This document shows positions 39,606 to 49,433 of a DNA stretch of 64,000 bases, piece by piece. This DNA comes from Halomonas sp. DQ26W (GTDB lineage: Bacteria; Pseudomonadota; Gammaproteobacteria; Pseudomonadales; Halomonadaceae). The DNA is taken from contig NZ_QPKI01000001.1 of NCBI RefSeq assembly GCF_003339685.1, positions 135,496 through 199,495 on the forward strand. The letters run 5' to 3'. The translations under genes and the position numbers were made by a program. Position 1 is the stretch's first letter, and each line of letters starts with the position of its first letter. The notes beneath the pieces were generated by a model, which worked only from the letters and a program-made list of their open reading frames with translations, did no database searches and was not told where the DNA came from.

Positions 39606-39642
39606 GAGAAACGCTGCGCAGATTGGCGAACGGGATGAAGCG
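39606..39642. repeat. 37-bp segment related to 35071-35107
   Basis: Lies in the mutM-rpmG gap. It aligns without gaps to 35071-35107 with about 29 identical bases, sharing ATTGGCGA and GATGAAGCG. The relationship to a larger repeat family cannot be judged from two copies. Confidence 0.4.
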
Positions 39643-39699
39643 CAAGGCGCTCGCAGCGATTCACCCGTGCAGCCAACTGCGCAGTGCTTCACTAACGCC

Positions 39700-39723
39700 T
39701 GAACCCGGCATGAGCCGGGTTCA
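39700..39723 (-). terminator. Hairpin after rpmG
   Basis: Perfect 10-bp stem TGAACCCGGC (39700-39709) / GCCGGGTTCA (39714-39723), loop ATGA, about 40 bp beyond the rpmG stop. There is no T-run on the minus strand. Confidence 0.6.
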
Positions 39724-39762
39724 GGAGAACAGGTTTGAACACCTGCGGAAGACGACCAAGGT

Positions 39763-39918
39763 TTACTTGATCTTGGCTTCCTTGTACATCACGTGCTTGC
39801 GGACGACCGGATCGAATTTCTTCATTTCCAGCTTGTCCGGCGTGTTCCGCTTGTTCTTGTCGGTGGTGTAGAAGTGGCCGGTACCGGCACTGGACACCAT
39901 TCTGATCTTGTCACGCAT
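39763..39918 (-). CDS. rpmG: 50S ribosomal protein L33
   Basis: A 51-aa basic protein translated from the ATG at 39918: [20 protein letters not shown], then [20 protein letters not shown] and [11 protein letters not shown]. This is a full match to the proteobacterial, Cys-free (zinc-independent) L33 type. It lies 27 bp after rpmB, forming the usual rpmB-rpmG pair. Confidence 0.97.
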   Translation of the reverse strand: MRDKIRMVSSAGTGHFYTTDKNKRNTPDKLEMKKFDPVVRKHVMYKEAKIK

Positions 39919-39945
39919 GACTGCTCTCCCCCTGGACTGTATCGC

Positions 39946-40182
39946 TTAGACGGCTTCGCCGCGCTTGCGCAGATCGACGAGCACAGCGTCGATACCTTTC
40001 TTGTCGATGATACGCATACCCTTGGAAGAGACGCGCAGCTTCACGAAGCGATTCTCTGACTCCACCCAGAAGCGGTGTGAGTGCAGGTTCGGCAAGAAGC
40101 GACGACGGGTCTTGCGCTGGGAGTGTGAAACGTTGTTACCAGTCACCGGGCGCTTGCCGGTAACCTGACATACTTTGGACAT
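39946..40182 (-). CDS. rpmB: 50S ribosomal protein L28
   Basis: A 78-aa basic protein from the ATG at 40182: [20 protein letters not shown], with [20 protein letters not shown] and [15 protein letters not shown]. Normal length for L28. A good promoter lies about 115 bp upstream. Confidence 0.97.
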   Translation of the reverse strand: MSKVCQVTGKRPVTGNNVSHSQRKTRRRFLPNLHSHRFWVESENRFVKLRVSSKGMRIIDKKGIDAVLVDLRKRGEAV

Positions 40183-40294
40183 GGGAGCCTCCAACCGCTT
40201 GGCCAGGTGATTTCCACCTGAGTGTTCAAAACCTGTCGGGCAAACCGGGAACGAGCCCGTTGTCATTTGACCCAAGGGAATTCAAAGGCTGCAC

Positions 40295-40323
40295 TTTATA
40301 GCAGAGTACACCCCGTCAGGCAA
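40295..40323 (-). promoter_or_regulatory. Likely sigma-70 promoter for rpmB-rpmG
   Basis: Minus strand: TTGCCT (40318-40323), a 17-nt spacer and TATAAA (40295-40300). Confidence 0.55.
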
Positions 40324-40494
40324 TAGCAGCCGCGTATTCTACACTCCCTGCCCCCTACTCCCGCAAGCTTTCATGCCCTGGGGCTTTGCCGGCGACAAAG
40401 AGTTACCCACCTCGATCAGCCATCGGGCCAATCTTGAGCCACACTGAAAGAGCTCGGATGGTCAAGACGTTATAAATCGACCTCCCTTAGCGAC

Positions 40495-40577
40495 TTTCTC
40501 CACCAACGTTGCCACGCCGATGTAGGAGGAAGCTTCAGCTCACGACTGGAGGCGCAAGCCTCCCGGCGGTGTTGCCG
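40495..40577. repeat. Direct repeat unit 1 near radC
   Basis: 83 bp, nearly identical to 40680-40763 (one substitution in the first half and a small change in the hairpin loop). It contains GGAGGC-GCAA-GCCTCC, a hairpin with a GNRA-type loop, and a GGAAGCTTCAGCT stretch resembling REP-type intergenic repeats. It lies in the 647-bp rpmB-radC gap, where I see no gene. Confidence 0.75.
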
Positions 40578-40679
40578 GTATTCGCGACAACAACCAACCT
40601 TTCAGCCTCCGCCGAGGCGCCTATCGGCGCCAGTCGCGATGCGGAGTCGGAGCGCCGAACCGAGCGCTCCAACAGCGGC

Positions 40680-40763
40680 TTTCTCCACCAACGTTGCCAC
40701 GCCGCTGTAGGAGGAAGCTTCAGCTCACGACTGGAGGCCGCAGGCCTCCCGGCGGTGTTGCCG
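40680..40763. repeat. Direct repeat unit 2 near radC
   Basis: 84 bp, second copy of the unit at 40495. The hairpin here is GGAGGCC-GCA-GGCCTCC, so the stem is kept while loop bases differ. The 102-bp spacer between units carries its own palindrome (GGCGCCTATCGGCGCC near 40616). Confidence 0.75.
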
Positions 40764-40829
40764 ACGCCAACGATCACCGCCAACGCGGCGGCCTCCACCA
40801 GGCGCCTGCTGAGTCGTAATCAGGAAGAG

Positions 40830-41504
40830 TTAAAGCCACCCTCTTTCTGCGAAGGAGACCACTTCACCGTCGCCAACCACGAAGTGATCCAGCACCCGGA
40901 TCTCGAACAGCCCCAGCGCTTCGCGCAGACGATGAGTGATGCGGCGATCGGCATCGCTGGGCTCGGCCACGCCGGAAGGATGGTTGTGAGCGAAGATGAT
41001 GGCACCAGCGCCGAGCTCCAGAGCACGTCGCGCCACCTCTCGAGGATAGACCGAGGCGCTGTCGAGGGTGCCGCGAAACAACGACTCGAAGTGGATGACC
41101 CGGTGCTGGGTGTCGAGGAAAAGCGCCGCGAACTCCTCGTGACCCAGGTGGCGCAGCTGCGCGGACAGATAGGCTCGCACCAAGCTAGGTGAGGTCAGGG
41201 CGTCGCCGCGTGCCAGTTGGCTGGCCAGGTGCCGCTTGGAGAGCTCCAGGGTCGCCTGCAGCTGTACAAACTTGGCCATACCCAGCCCCCGCTCAGCGCA
41301 GAAGCGCGACTGGCCGGCCTCCAGCAGTTGGCGCAAACCGCCAAACGCCATGAGCAGGTCGCGGGCCAGGTCAACGGCCGAGCGACCTGCCACGCCCACC
41401 CTCAGGAAGATGGCCAGCAGTTCGGCATCCGACAGCGCCTCGGCGCCCAGCGCCAGCAGTTTCTCCCGCGGGCGCTCACCCTCGGGCCAGTCACGAATCG
41501 ACAT
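40830..41504 (-). CDS. radC: RadC family JAB-domain protein
   Basis: A 224-aa protein with an N-terminal helix-hairpin-helix-like region ([20 protein letters not shown]) and a JAB/MPN metalloprotease-like domain carrying the zinc motif [18 protein letters not shown]. The name is historical: chromosomal RadC has no proven repair role. It is divergent from coaBC; a TATAAT lies in the shared promoter gap on this strand (near 41543). Confidence 0.93.
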   Translation of the reverse strand: MSIRDWPEGERPREKLLALGAEALSDAELLAIFLRVGVAGRSAVDLARDLLMAFGGLRQLLEAGQSRFCAERGLGMAKFVQLQATLELSKRHLASQLARGDALTSPSLVRAYLSAQLRHLGHEEFAALFLDTQHRVIHFESLFRGTLDSASVYPREVARRALELGAGAIIFAHNHPSGVAEPSDADRRITHRLREALGLFEIRVLDHFVVGDGEVVSFAERGWL

Positions 41505-41633
41505 CCCTGCCCTCCCCCGTCATGTATCCTTGATAACAAGGCATTATAGACACAACACAAAAGATTACCCAGGCTGCGTCGAACCCTTCTCGATGGTATG
41601 GTAGACGGTCGGATTTCAGTTCAGGAAGCAGCC

Positions 41634-42959
41634 ATGTCAACGCTTTCGGGCAACAGGCTGGCCGGCCGACGCATCCTGCTCGGTATCAGCGCCGGCATCG
41701 CCGCCTACAAGAGCGCCCAGCTCGCCCGCCTGCTCAAGCAGGCAGGCTGCGAGGTGCGCGTAGTCATGACCGATGGAGCACAGGCCTTCATCACCCCGTT
41801 GACGCTTCAGGCGCTGACCGGGCAACCGGTACGCACCTCGCTGCTGGACCCCGAAGCCGAGGCCGGCATGGGCCATATCGAACTCGCTCGCTGGGCGGAT
41901 ATCGTGCTCATTGCCCCGGCCACCGCCGACCTGATGGCGCGTCTGGCCGCGGGCATGGCGGACGACTTGCTTACGACCCTGTGCCTGGCCAGCGAGGCCA
42001 AGAAGGTCATGGCGCCGGCCATGAACCAGGCCATGTGGCACCACGTGGCCACCCAGCGCAACGCCGAACGCCTGCAGCAGGATGGCTGGCGCCTGCTGGG
42101 GCCCGACAGCGGCGACCAAGCCTGCGGCGACGTGGGCCCGGGGCGCATGCTGGAGCCGGAGGCGATTCTCGGTACGCTGCTGTCTCTGCCTATGGCGCCC
42201 GAAGCCGCGCCCTCCATTACGCCCGAAGCTGCGACCTCCATTGCGCCCGAAGCCACGCCCAGGCCGGCAACCGACGCCCAGGGCCTGCATATCGTGATTA
42301 CCGCCGGCCCCACCCGCGAGCCGCTGGACCCCGTGCGCTACCTCTCCAACCACAGTTCCGGCAAGATGGGCTATGCCCTGGCCGCTTCCGCCGCTCGACT
42401 GGGCGCCCGGGTCACCCTGGTGAGCGGCCCGGTGACCCAGACAACACCCGAGGGGGTCGAGCGTATCGACGTGGAGACGGCGCTGGAGATGCAGGAAGCC
42501 TGTCGGGGCCTGGTCGCCGCATGCGACATCTTCATCGGCTGTGCCGCAGTGGCCGACTACCGCGTCGATGCGGTCGCCGAGCACAAGATCAAGAAGCAGG
42601 AAGGCGAGGACGGCCTGACGCTGAAGCTGATCAAGAATCCGGATATCATTGCCGATGTCGCCCTCAAGCGAGATCCGGCCAGCCGCCGCCCCTTCGTGGT
42701 GGGCTTCGCCGCCGAGACCCGCGACCTGGAGGCCTACGCCCGGGACAAGCTGACGCGCAAGCAACTGGACATGATCGTCGCCAATGATGTCTCTGCCGAA
42801 GGCCTCGGCTTCGGTGCCGATGACAATGCCGTCCTGCTGCTGTGGCGGGATGGCGTAGGCGAAGGCGGCGAAAGCCTGCCGCCCCAGGCCAAGACACGGC
42901 TGGCCGACGCCATCCTGTGGCGGGCCCTGAGCTGCCTGCCCGACGGCCCGACGCACTGA
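41634..42959 (+). CDS. coaBC: Bifunctional phosphopantothenoylcysteine decarboxylase/synthetase
   Basis: Two steps of coenzyme A synthesis in one 441-aa protein. The N-terminal FMN-dependent CoaC domain (about residues 8-185) has [20 protein letters not shown], the AMNQAMWHH region and [13 protein letters not shown] (active Cys loop). The C-terminal CoaB domain (about 220-435) has [30 protein letters not shown] and EHKIKKQEG. The domains are joined by a Pro/Ala linker made of an 8-residue tandem repeat. ATG at 41634 with AGGAAG upstream. Confidence 0.96.
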   Translation: MSTLSGNRLAGRRILLGISAGIAAYKSAQLARLLKQAGCEVRVVMTDGAQAFITPLTLQALTGQPVRTSLLDPEAEAGMGHIELARWADIVLIAPATADLMARLAAGMADDLLTTLCLASEAKKVMAPAMNQAMWHHVATQRNAERLQQDGWRLLGPDSGDQACGDVGPGRMLEPEAILGTLLSLPMAPEAAPSITPEAATSIAPEATPRPATDAQGLHIVITAGPTREPLDPVRYLSNHSSGKMGYALAASAARLGARVTLVSGPVTQTTPEGVERIDVETALEMQEACRGLVAACDIFIGCAAVADYRVDAVAEHKIKKQEGEDGLTLKLIKNPDIIADVALKRDPASRRPFVVGFAAETRDLEAYARDKLTRKQLDMIVANDVSAEGLGFGADDNAVLLLWRDGVGEGGESLPPQAKTRLADAILWRALSCLPDGPTH

Positions 42960-43005
42960 GCGCGACAATCGCAAACCGAATGTAGCCGCACACAACGGAA
43001 CCACC

Positions 43006-43500
43006 ATGCCCGAGACTCAGCCCACACCGCCCGTCACCCCACCGACCGACAGGCCCAGGCTTGCGGTCAAGCTGCTCGACGAGCGCCTGCACGACTACAT
43101 GCCCCGCTACGCCACACTGGGCTCCGCGGGCATGGACCTGCGTGCGCTGCTCGATGCGCCGCTGACCCTCGAACCCGGCCAGTGCGAACTGGTGCGCACC
43201 GGTCTCGCCATTCACATCGGCGACCCCAATCTCGCCGGCATGATCCTGCCGCGCTCCGGGCTGGGTCACAAGCACGGCATCGTACTCGGCAACCTGGTGG
43301 GGCTGATCGACTCCGACTACCAGGGCGAGCTGATGATCTCGACCTGGAATCGCGGCAGCACGACCTTCGTACTGGAGCCATTCGAGCGCCTGGCCCAATA
43401 TGTACTGGTGCCGGTGATCCAGGCCGAGCTGCAGGTGGTCGACAGTTTCGAGACCAGCCTTCGCGGAGAAGGCGGTTTCGGCAGTTCGGGACGTCACTGA
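43006..43500 (+). CDS. dut: dUTP diphosphatase
   Basis: Trimeric dUTPase, 164 aa, with all five motifs in order: [46 protein letters not shown] and the C-terminal [12 protein letters not shown] arm. The N-terminus has about 18 extra Pro/Thr-rich residues compared with E. coli. It follows coaBC, as in E. coli (dfp-dut). Confidence 0.97.
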   Translation: MPETQPTPPVTPPTDRPRLAVKLLDERLHDYMPRYATLGSAGMDLRALLDAPLTLEPGQCELVRTGLAIHIGDPNLAGMILPRSGLGHKHGIVLGNLVGLIDSDYQGELMISTWNRGSTTFVLEPFERLAQYVLVPVIQAELQVVDSFETSLRGEGGFGSSGRH

Positions 43501-43606
43501 CGTTCGGGCCACGCATGTCGGCATTACCCAGGGATCGGGAGCGGACGGCAACGGATCGCAACCTGGGCATTCACATTCATTCATCATTGATTGCCAAGGA
43601 ATCGAC

Positions 43607-45004
43607 ATGAGCCCAGTTATGAATCAGACCGTACCCGCATCGATTTTTCGCGCCTACGACATTCGCGGCATCGTCGATGACACCCTGACCGAGGAGACCG
43701 TCGAGCTGATCGGCCGTGCCATCGGCTCAGAGGCCGCCGCCCGCGATGAATCCAGCGTGGTGGTGGCGCGGGACGGGCGCCTTTCCGGCCCCCGGCTGTG
43801 CGAGGCGCTGACCCGTGGCCTGACCGCTGCCGGCCGCAACGTCATCGATATCGGCATGGTGCCCACACCGGTTCTCTACTATGCCACCCATGTGCTCGAA
43901 GGTACCGCATCGGGCGTCATGGTTACTGGTAGCCACAACCCGCCTGACTACAACGGCTTCAAGATCGTGCTGGGCGGCGAGACCCTCTCAGGCGAGGCGA
44001 TCACCGCACTCTATCGGCGCATCGAGTCCGGCGACCTAACCGATGGCGAAGGCAGTGTGAGCCAGGATGACCTGCGCGAAGCCTACCTGGAGCGCATTCT
44101 CGGTGATATCAAGCTCGCGCGTCCGATCAAGGCAGTGGTGGACTGCGGCAACGGCGTGGCCGGCGAGCTGGGTCCGAAGCTGATCGAACAGCTCGGCGCC
44201 GATACCATCCCCCTGTTCGCCGAGATCGACGGCACCTTCCCCAACCACCACCCGGACCCGGGCAAGCTCGAGAATCTCCAGGACCTGATCCGCGAGGTGA
44301 AGGCAAGCAGTGCCGATATCGGCCTGGCCTTCGATGGCGACGGTGACCGACTCGGCGTGGTCACACCCACCGGTCAGCTGATCTATCCCGACCACCTGAT
44401 GATGGCCTTCGCCGAGGACATGCTCTCGCGCAACCCGGGCGCCAAGGTAATCTTCGACGTCAAGTGCACCGGAAATCTAGCTCGAGTCATCGACGATGCC
44501 GGGGGCGAGCCGGAGATGTGGCGCACCGGCCATTCGCTGATCAAGGCGCGCATGAAGGAGACGGGCGCCCTGCTGGCCGGCGAGATGAGCGGACACATCT
44601 TCTTCCAGGAGCGCTGGTACGGCTTCGACGACGGCATGTACGGTGCTGCCCGGCTGCTGGAAATCCTCTCCAAGCAGGATCAGGACGCCGACGCCTTCTT
44701 CGCGCGCTATCCCCAGGATATCGGCACGCCGGAGATCAACATCCAGGTGACCGACGAAACCAAGTTCGATCTGGTGGAGAAGCTGGCCCGCGAAGGTGAC
44801 TTCGGCGACGATGGCGTCAAGACCACCCTGGACGGCATTCGTGTCGATTACACCGATGGCTGGGGCCTCTGCCGTGCCTCCAATACCACGCCGGTGCTGG
44901 TCCTGCGCTTCGAGGGAAAGAGCGACGCGGCGCTCGAACGCATTCGCAATCGCTTCGCCGACGCCCTCAGGCAGGTCGACCCGGCGCTGACGCTGCCGAG
45001 CTGA
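43607..45004 (+). CDS. algC: Phosphomannomutase/phosphoglucomutase
   Basis: Alpha-D-phosphohexomutase supplying Man-1-P/Glc-1-P for exopolysaccharide and LPS. The 465-aa protein has FRAYDIRGI, the phosphoserine loop VTGSHNPPDYNGFK, the metal loop FDGDGDRLGV, the sugar-binding GEMSGHIFF, and the phosphate-binding CRASNTTP. Size and motifs match AlgC of pseudomonads, and the order coaBC-dut-algC-argB is the same as in Pseudomonas. Confidence 0.95.
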   Translation: MSPVMNQTVPASIFRAYDIRGIVDDTLTEETVELIGRAIGSEAAARDESSVVVARDGRLSGPRLCEALTRGLTAAGRNVIDIGMVPTPVLYYATHVLEGTASGVMVTGSHNPPDYNGFKIVLGGETLSGEAITALYRRIESGDLTDGEGSVSQDDLREAYLERILGDIKLARPIKAVVDCGNGVAGELGPKLIEQLGADTIPLFAEIDGTFPNHHPDPGKLENLQDLIREVKASSADIGLAFDGDGDRLGVVTPTGQLIYPDHLMMAFAEDMLSRNPGAKVIFDVKCTGNLARVIDDAGGEPEMWRTGHSLIKARMKETGALLAGEMSGHIFFQERWYGFDDGMYGAARLLEILSKQDQDADAFFARYPQDIGTPEINIQVTDETKFDLVEKLAREGDFGDDGVKTTLDGIRVDYTDGWGLCRASNTTPVLVLRFEGKSDAALERIRNRFADALRQVDPALTLPS

Positions 45005-45026
45005 AGGTAGCGCTTCGTTCATTTAA

Positions 45027-45956
<930 letters not shown>

Positions 45957-46032
45957 ACGCGATGTCCGCGCGGCACCGTGCCGTGGCGGACACGCCTTCA
46001 GTACCGCAATACAACCAAAAAAAGATACCGAC

Positions 46033-46644
46033 ATGACGCAGGCAACTCCCCCACCCAGCCGCCGCGAGCAGATTCTGCAGGCACTCGCGCTGATGCTGGA
46101 GGAAGACAGTGGCAAGCGCATCACCATTGCGGCGCTGGCGCGCCAGGTGGGCGTGTCCGAGGCGGCGCTCTACCGCCACTTTCCGAGCAAGGCGCGTATG
46201 TTCGAGGGGCTCATCGCCTTTATCGAAGAGACGCTGTTCGAACGCATTACCCGCATTCTCGAGGAAGTCCCCGACGCCGTGCCGCGTTGCGGCCAGATCC
46301 TCACCCTGCTGCTCGCCTTCGCCGAGAAGAACCCGGGGCTGTCGCGGCTGCTCGGCGGCGACGTGCTGACCGGCGAGACCGCCCGGCTGCGCCTGCGCAT
46401 TCACCAGCTCTTCGAGCGCCTGGAGACCCAGCTCAAGCAGGTGCTGCGAGAGTCCGAGCTGCGCGAAGGCTGTCGCCCCACCCTTCCGGTGTCGGCGACG
46501 GCCAACCTGCTGATCGCCCAGGTGGAGGGGCGCATCTCCCAGTATGTCCGCAGCGACTTCCGGCGCCTGCCCACCGAACACTGGGAGGACCAGTGGGCCC
46601 TGCTCTCGGCGCAGCTGATGCGCCAGGCTCGACAGAGCGCCTGA
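46033..46644 (+). CDS. slmA: Nucleoid occlusion factor SlmA
   Basis: TetR-fold DNA-binding protein that blocks FtsZ ring assembly over the nucleoid. The 203-aa product has the HTH ITIAALARQVGVSEAALYRH followed by FPSKARMFEGLI, and the family-typical LLGGDVLTGE and VEGRISQYVRSDFRR blocks. It lies downstream of argB, and the coaBC-dut-...-slmA neighbourhood is conserved in gammaproteobacteria. Confidence 0.92.
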   Translation: MTQATPPPSRREQILQALALMLEEDSGKRITIAALARQVGVSEAALYRHFPSKARMFEGLIAFIEETLFERITRILEEVPDAVPRCGQILTLLLAFAEKNPGLSRLLGGDVLTGETARLRLRIHQLFERLETQLKQVLRESELREGCRPTLPVSATANLLIAQVEGRISQYVRSDFRRLPTEHWEDQWALLSAQLMRQARQSA

Positions 46645-46673
46645 CGCCACCCCCCCACGCAGCCCAGATGCGC

Positions 46674-46700
46674 GAAGCCCCGGTCAGTGACCGGGGCTTC
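46674..46700. terminator. Bidirectional hairpin between slmA and rpoH
   Basis: Perfect 12-bp stem GAAGCCCCGGTC (46674-46685) / GACCGGGGCTTC (46689-46700), loop AGT, between two convergent genes. Confidence 0.65.
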
Positions 46701-46729
46701 GACGTCGATGCACGCAAGACCGACGCGAC

Positions 46730-47596
46730 TCAAGCGGCCAGTGTGTCACCCAGTTGCAGGCGGATCTTCTTCATGGCGTTCTTCTCGAGCTGACGAATGC
46801 GCTCGGCAGAGACGCCGTATACGTCGGCCAAGTCGTGCAGGGTGGCCTTTCTCTCGGCCAGCCAGCGGCGCTGCAGGATGTCGCGGGAGCGCTCGTCCAG
46901 CGCCTCGAGGGCAAGCTTCAGCCGGCGACTGGCATCGCCCTCCCAGTCGCTGTCCTCGATCTGGGTGGCCGGATCGGAGCCGGCATCGTCCAGGTAGTGT
47001 GCAGGTGACTGGTAAGTGGACTCTTCATCGTCGCTGGGTGAGGCATCGAAGCCAGCATCGTGTGCTGAAAGACGGCCTTCCATCTCGCGCACGACCTCCG
47101 GCTTGACGTCCAAATCCTTGGCAATGGCGTCGACTTCGTCATTGTTCAGCCAGGCCAGGCGCTTCTTGGCGCTGCGCAGGTTGAAGAACAACTTGCGCTG
47201 GGCCTTGGTGGTGGCAATTTTGACGATCCGCCAGTTGCGCAGCACGAACTCGTGGATTTCCGCCTTGATCCAGTGCACCGCAAAGGAGACCAGCCGTACG
47301 CCCTGGTTCGGGTCGAAGCGCTTGACCGCCTTCATCAAGCCGACATTGCCTTCCTGGATGAGATCGGCCTGGGGCAGGCCGTAACCTGAATAACTTCGCG
47401 CGATATGCACGACGAAGCGCAGATGAGACAACACCAGACGGCGCGCCGCTTCTAGGTCGCCCTCGTCATACAGACGAAAGGCGAGTTCGCGCTCCTCATC
47501 GGCGGTCAGCATCGGAATGCCGTTTACCGCCTGGATATACCCGTTGAGGTCATGACCCGGCGATAGCTGTCCCACCGGTAGAAGACTGGTGCTCAT
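46730..47596 (-). CDS. rpoH: RNA polymerase heat-shock sigma factor (sigma-32)
   Basis: A 288-aa sigma-70-family factor. Region 2 has [20 protein letters not shown] and [19 protein letters not shown]. The RpoH-specific box is seen in [18 protein letters not shown], and region 4 ends [19 protein letters not shown]. Start at ATG 47596 ([20 protein letters not shown]), with AAGGAG about 11 nt upstream; an in-frame ATG 17 codons earlier is less likely. Regulation by mRNA structure is typical of rpoH, but I cannot show it here. Confidence 0.96.
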   Translation of the reverse strand: MSTSLLPVGQLSPGHDLNGYIQAVNGIPMLTADEERELAFRLYDEGDLEAARRLVLSHLRFVVHIARSYSGYGLPQADLIQEGNVGLMKAVKRFDPNQGVRLVSFAVHWIKAEIHEFVLRNWRIVKIATTKAQRKLFFNLRSAKKRLAWLNNDEVDAIAKDLDVKPEVVREMEGRLSAHDAGFDASPSDDEESTYQSPAHYLDDAGSDPATQIEDSDWEGDASRRLKLALEALDERSRDILQRRWLAERKATLHDLADVYGVSAERIRQLEKNAMKKIRLQLGDTLAA

Positions 47597-47741
47597 ATGC
47601 AGGTTGTCTCCTTCGAAACCTTGGTGCGTACTGTTCGTGATCGCCATGTTGGACGACCACGACCACAGAATGTTCCGTATTTATTGGCTAGCGTGGCAGA
47701 TTCCGCGGGCCTGTCTGTGCCAGCAAGTCAATACACAAACG

Positions 47742-47811
47742 TTTATCACAGCCGAACCTCCGCTCTTTACCGCGGCCGAACCTCCGCTCTTTACCGCGGC
47801 CGAACCTCCGC
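47742..47811. repeat. 24-bp tandem array across the ftsX stop codon
   Basis: Two exact 24-bp units (47752-47775 and 47776-47799) flanked by a diverged third unit on the left (47742-47751) and half a unit on the right (47800-47811). The ftsX TAA (47791-47793) is part of a unit, so TAA (or its diverged equivalent) recurs every 24 bp downstream of the gene. Confidence 0.8.
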
Positions 47812-48768
47812 GAGGTGGCGGCTCACAGCGATCCAGGCACCCAGCCAGCCCAATAGTGTACTGCAGATCAGCAGCGTTGCCGAGCCCGCGACACCCAACT
47901 GGGGTAGCCGGAAGGTGGCACCATAGCTGGCCGCCAGGGCGCTGACAGGGGCTGCCAGCCACTCGCTGCCGAGGCCCAGGAGCCCCCAGGCGAGCAGGCC
48001 ACCTCCCAGGCCGTACCAGGCACCGCTATACAGAAAGGGGCGGCGCACGAAGGCGTGGGTCGCGCCGATCAGCATCACCACCTCGATTTCCCGGCGACGA
48101 CTCTCCACCGCCAGTCGAATGGTGTTGCCCACCACCAGCAGCACGCCGAGCCCGAACAGCACGCCCAGCGCCAGGGCCACGCGACTGCCGAGTTCGGCCA
48201 GGTGGCGCAGCCGCTCGAGCCAGGCCAGGTCGAGGCGCACTTCATCCACCCCGGTCATCTCCTGCAAGGACTCGGCCAGCTCCCTGACCGCCTCCGGCGT
48301 CGGGTCCAACGGTGTCACCACCACGCTTGCCGGCAGTGGATTGTCGTCGAGACGACCCAGCGCATCGGCCAGGCCCAGCGCCTGCTGGAACTCGGCCATC
48401 CCCTCGGCCGCGGTGATCAGGCGCGTACGCGCCACCCCCTCGTGGGCACCGATGGCTTCGTCGATGCGGCCGGCCTGGGCTTCGTTGACCTGGTGTGCCA
48501 GATAGACCGTCAGGGTAGCACTCTCTTCCAGCTCGGCGTCGAGCAGCCGAGCGCTGTCCAGCGTAAGCCACAGGGCCGCCGGCAACACCAGGGCGATGGC
48601 GATGGCCAGCATGGTCAGCAGGCTGCCCACCGGATGCTTGAATAGCCGCCGGGCGCTGTCCAGACACATGGCGCGATGATGGCGCCCCCAGGCGCGCAGC
48701 CGACTGCCGGTACGCGGCCCCTGGCTGCGCGCCCCGCGTGGTGGCAGACGGGCGGCGTCGCGGCTCAT
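47791..48768 (-). CDS. ftsX: Cell division protein FtsX
   Basis: Membrane partner of FtsE that activates cell-wall hydrolases (through EnvC) at the septum. The 325-aa protein has a basic N-terminal tail, one TM (about residues 50-70), a periplasmic loop containing ARTRLITAAEGMAEFQ and LDPTPEAVRELAESLQEMTG, and three C-terminal TMs including NTIRLAVESRRREIEVVMLI. It overlaps ftsE by 4 nt. Its last codons and stop belong to a 24-bp tandem repeat. Confidence 0.94.
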   Translation of the reverse strand: MSRDAARLPPRGARSQGPRTGSRLRAWGRHHRAMCLDSARRLFKHPVGSLLTMLAIAIALVLPAALWLTLDSARLLDAELEESATLTVYLAHQVNEAQAGRIDEAIGAHEGVARTRLITAAEGMAEFQQALGLADALGRLDDNPLPASVVVTPLDPTPEAVRELAESLQEMTGVDEVRLDLAWLERLRHLAELGSRVALALGVLFGLGVLLVVGNTIRLAVESRRREIEVVMLIGATHAFVRRPFLYSGAWYGLGGGLLAWGLLGLGSEWLAAPVSALAASYGATFRLPQLGVAGSATLLICSTLLGWLGAWIAVSRHLAEVRPR

Positions 48769-49433
48769 GCGGCTTCCTCGTCAGCTACCAGCCGACCATC
48801 CCGCAGCCGCAACATTCGATGCCGCAGCCGGGTGATCAACGCCAGGTCGTGGCTGGCGATCACCACCGTGGTGCCGATGCGGTTGAAGTCCTCGAACAGC
48901 GCCATGATGTCAGCGGAAAGCTGCGGATCGAGGTTGCCGGTAGGCTCATCAGCCAGCAACAGCGACGGTTTGTTGACCACCGCTCGGGCGATACCCACCC
49001 GCTGCTGCTCTCCGCCGGAAAGCTCGATGGGCAACGCCTTCTCGCGATGCAGCAGGCCGACCTTGCCCAACGCCGCCCGCACCCGGCGTGCGGCCTCACG
49101 GGGTTCGACGCCGCGAATTTCGAGCGGCAGTGCCACGTTGTGATAGATGGAGCGGTCCAGCAGCAGTTGGTGGTCTTGGAAGACCACGCCGATCTGGCGA
49201 CGGTAGAACGGCACCTGGCTGGCGTGCAGCCGGGCAATATCGTGGCCGGCCACCAGAACCCGGCCCCGGGTCGGCCGCTCCAGGCGCATGATCAGGCGCA
49301 GCAACGAACTCTTGCCGGCCCCGGAGTGGCCGGTGAGAAAGACCATCTCGCCCCGTTCCACGCGGAAGTCGAGATTGGCCAGGGCGTCGAAACGCCCGCC
49401 GTAACGCTTCCCCACGTGTTCGAAGACGATCAT
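48765..49433 (-). CDS. ftsE: Cell division ATP-binding protein FtsE
   Basis: ABC ATPase, 222 aa: Walker A GHSGAGKSSLLRLI, signature LSGGEQQRVGIARA, Walker B LLLADEPTGNLD and the H-loop IASHDLALI. It begins MIVFEHVGKRYGGRFDALAN. The 4-nt overlaps with ftsY and ftsX give the canonical ftsY-ftsE-ftsX operon, and rpoH follows as in E. coli. Confidence 0.97.
   Translation of the reverse strand: MIVFEHVGKRYGGRFDALANLDFRVERGEMVFLTGHSGAGKSSLLRLIMRLERPTRGRVLVAGHDIARLHASQVPFYRRQIGVVFQDHQLLLDRSIYHNVALPLEIRGVEPREAARRVRAALGKVGLLHREKALPIELSGGEQQRVGIARAVVNKPSLLLADEPTGNLDPQLSADIMALFEDFNRIGTTVVIASHDLALITRLRHRMLRLRDGRLVADEEAA

Noticed and set aside
40495..40829. CRISPR array near radC
   Set aside because: Only two repeat units, too long (83-84 bp) with one 102-bp spacer and no cas genes nearby.
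47597..47790. Sigma-54 or heat-shock promoter for rpoH
   Set aside because: A TGGCAC motif is present, but no matching -12 element at the right spacing and no convincing sigma-32 or sigma-70 pair; not reported as a feature.
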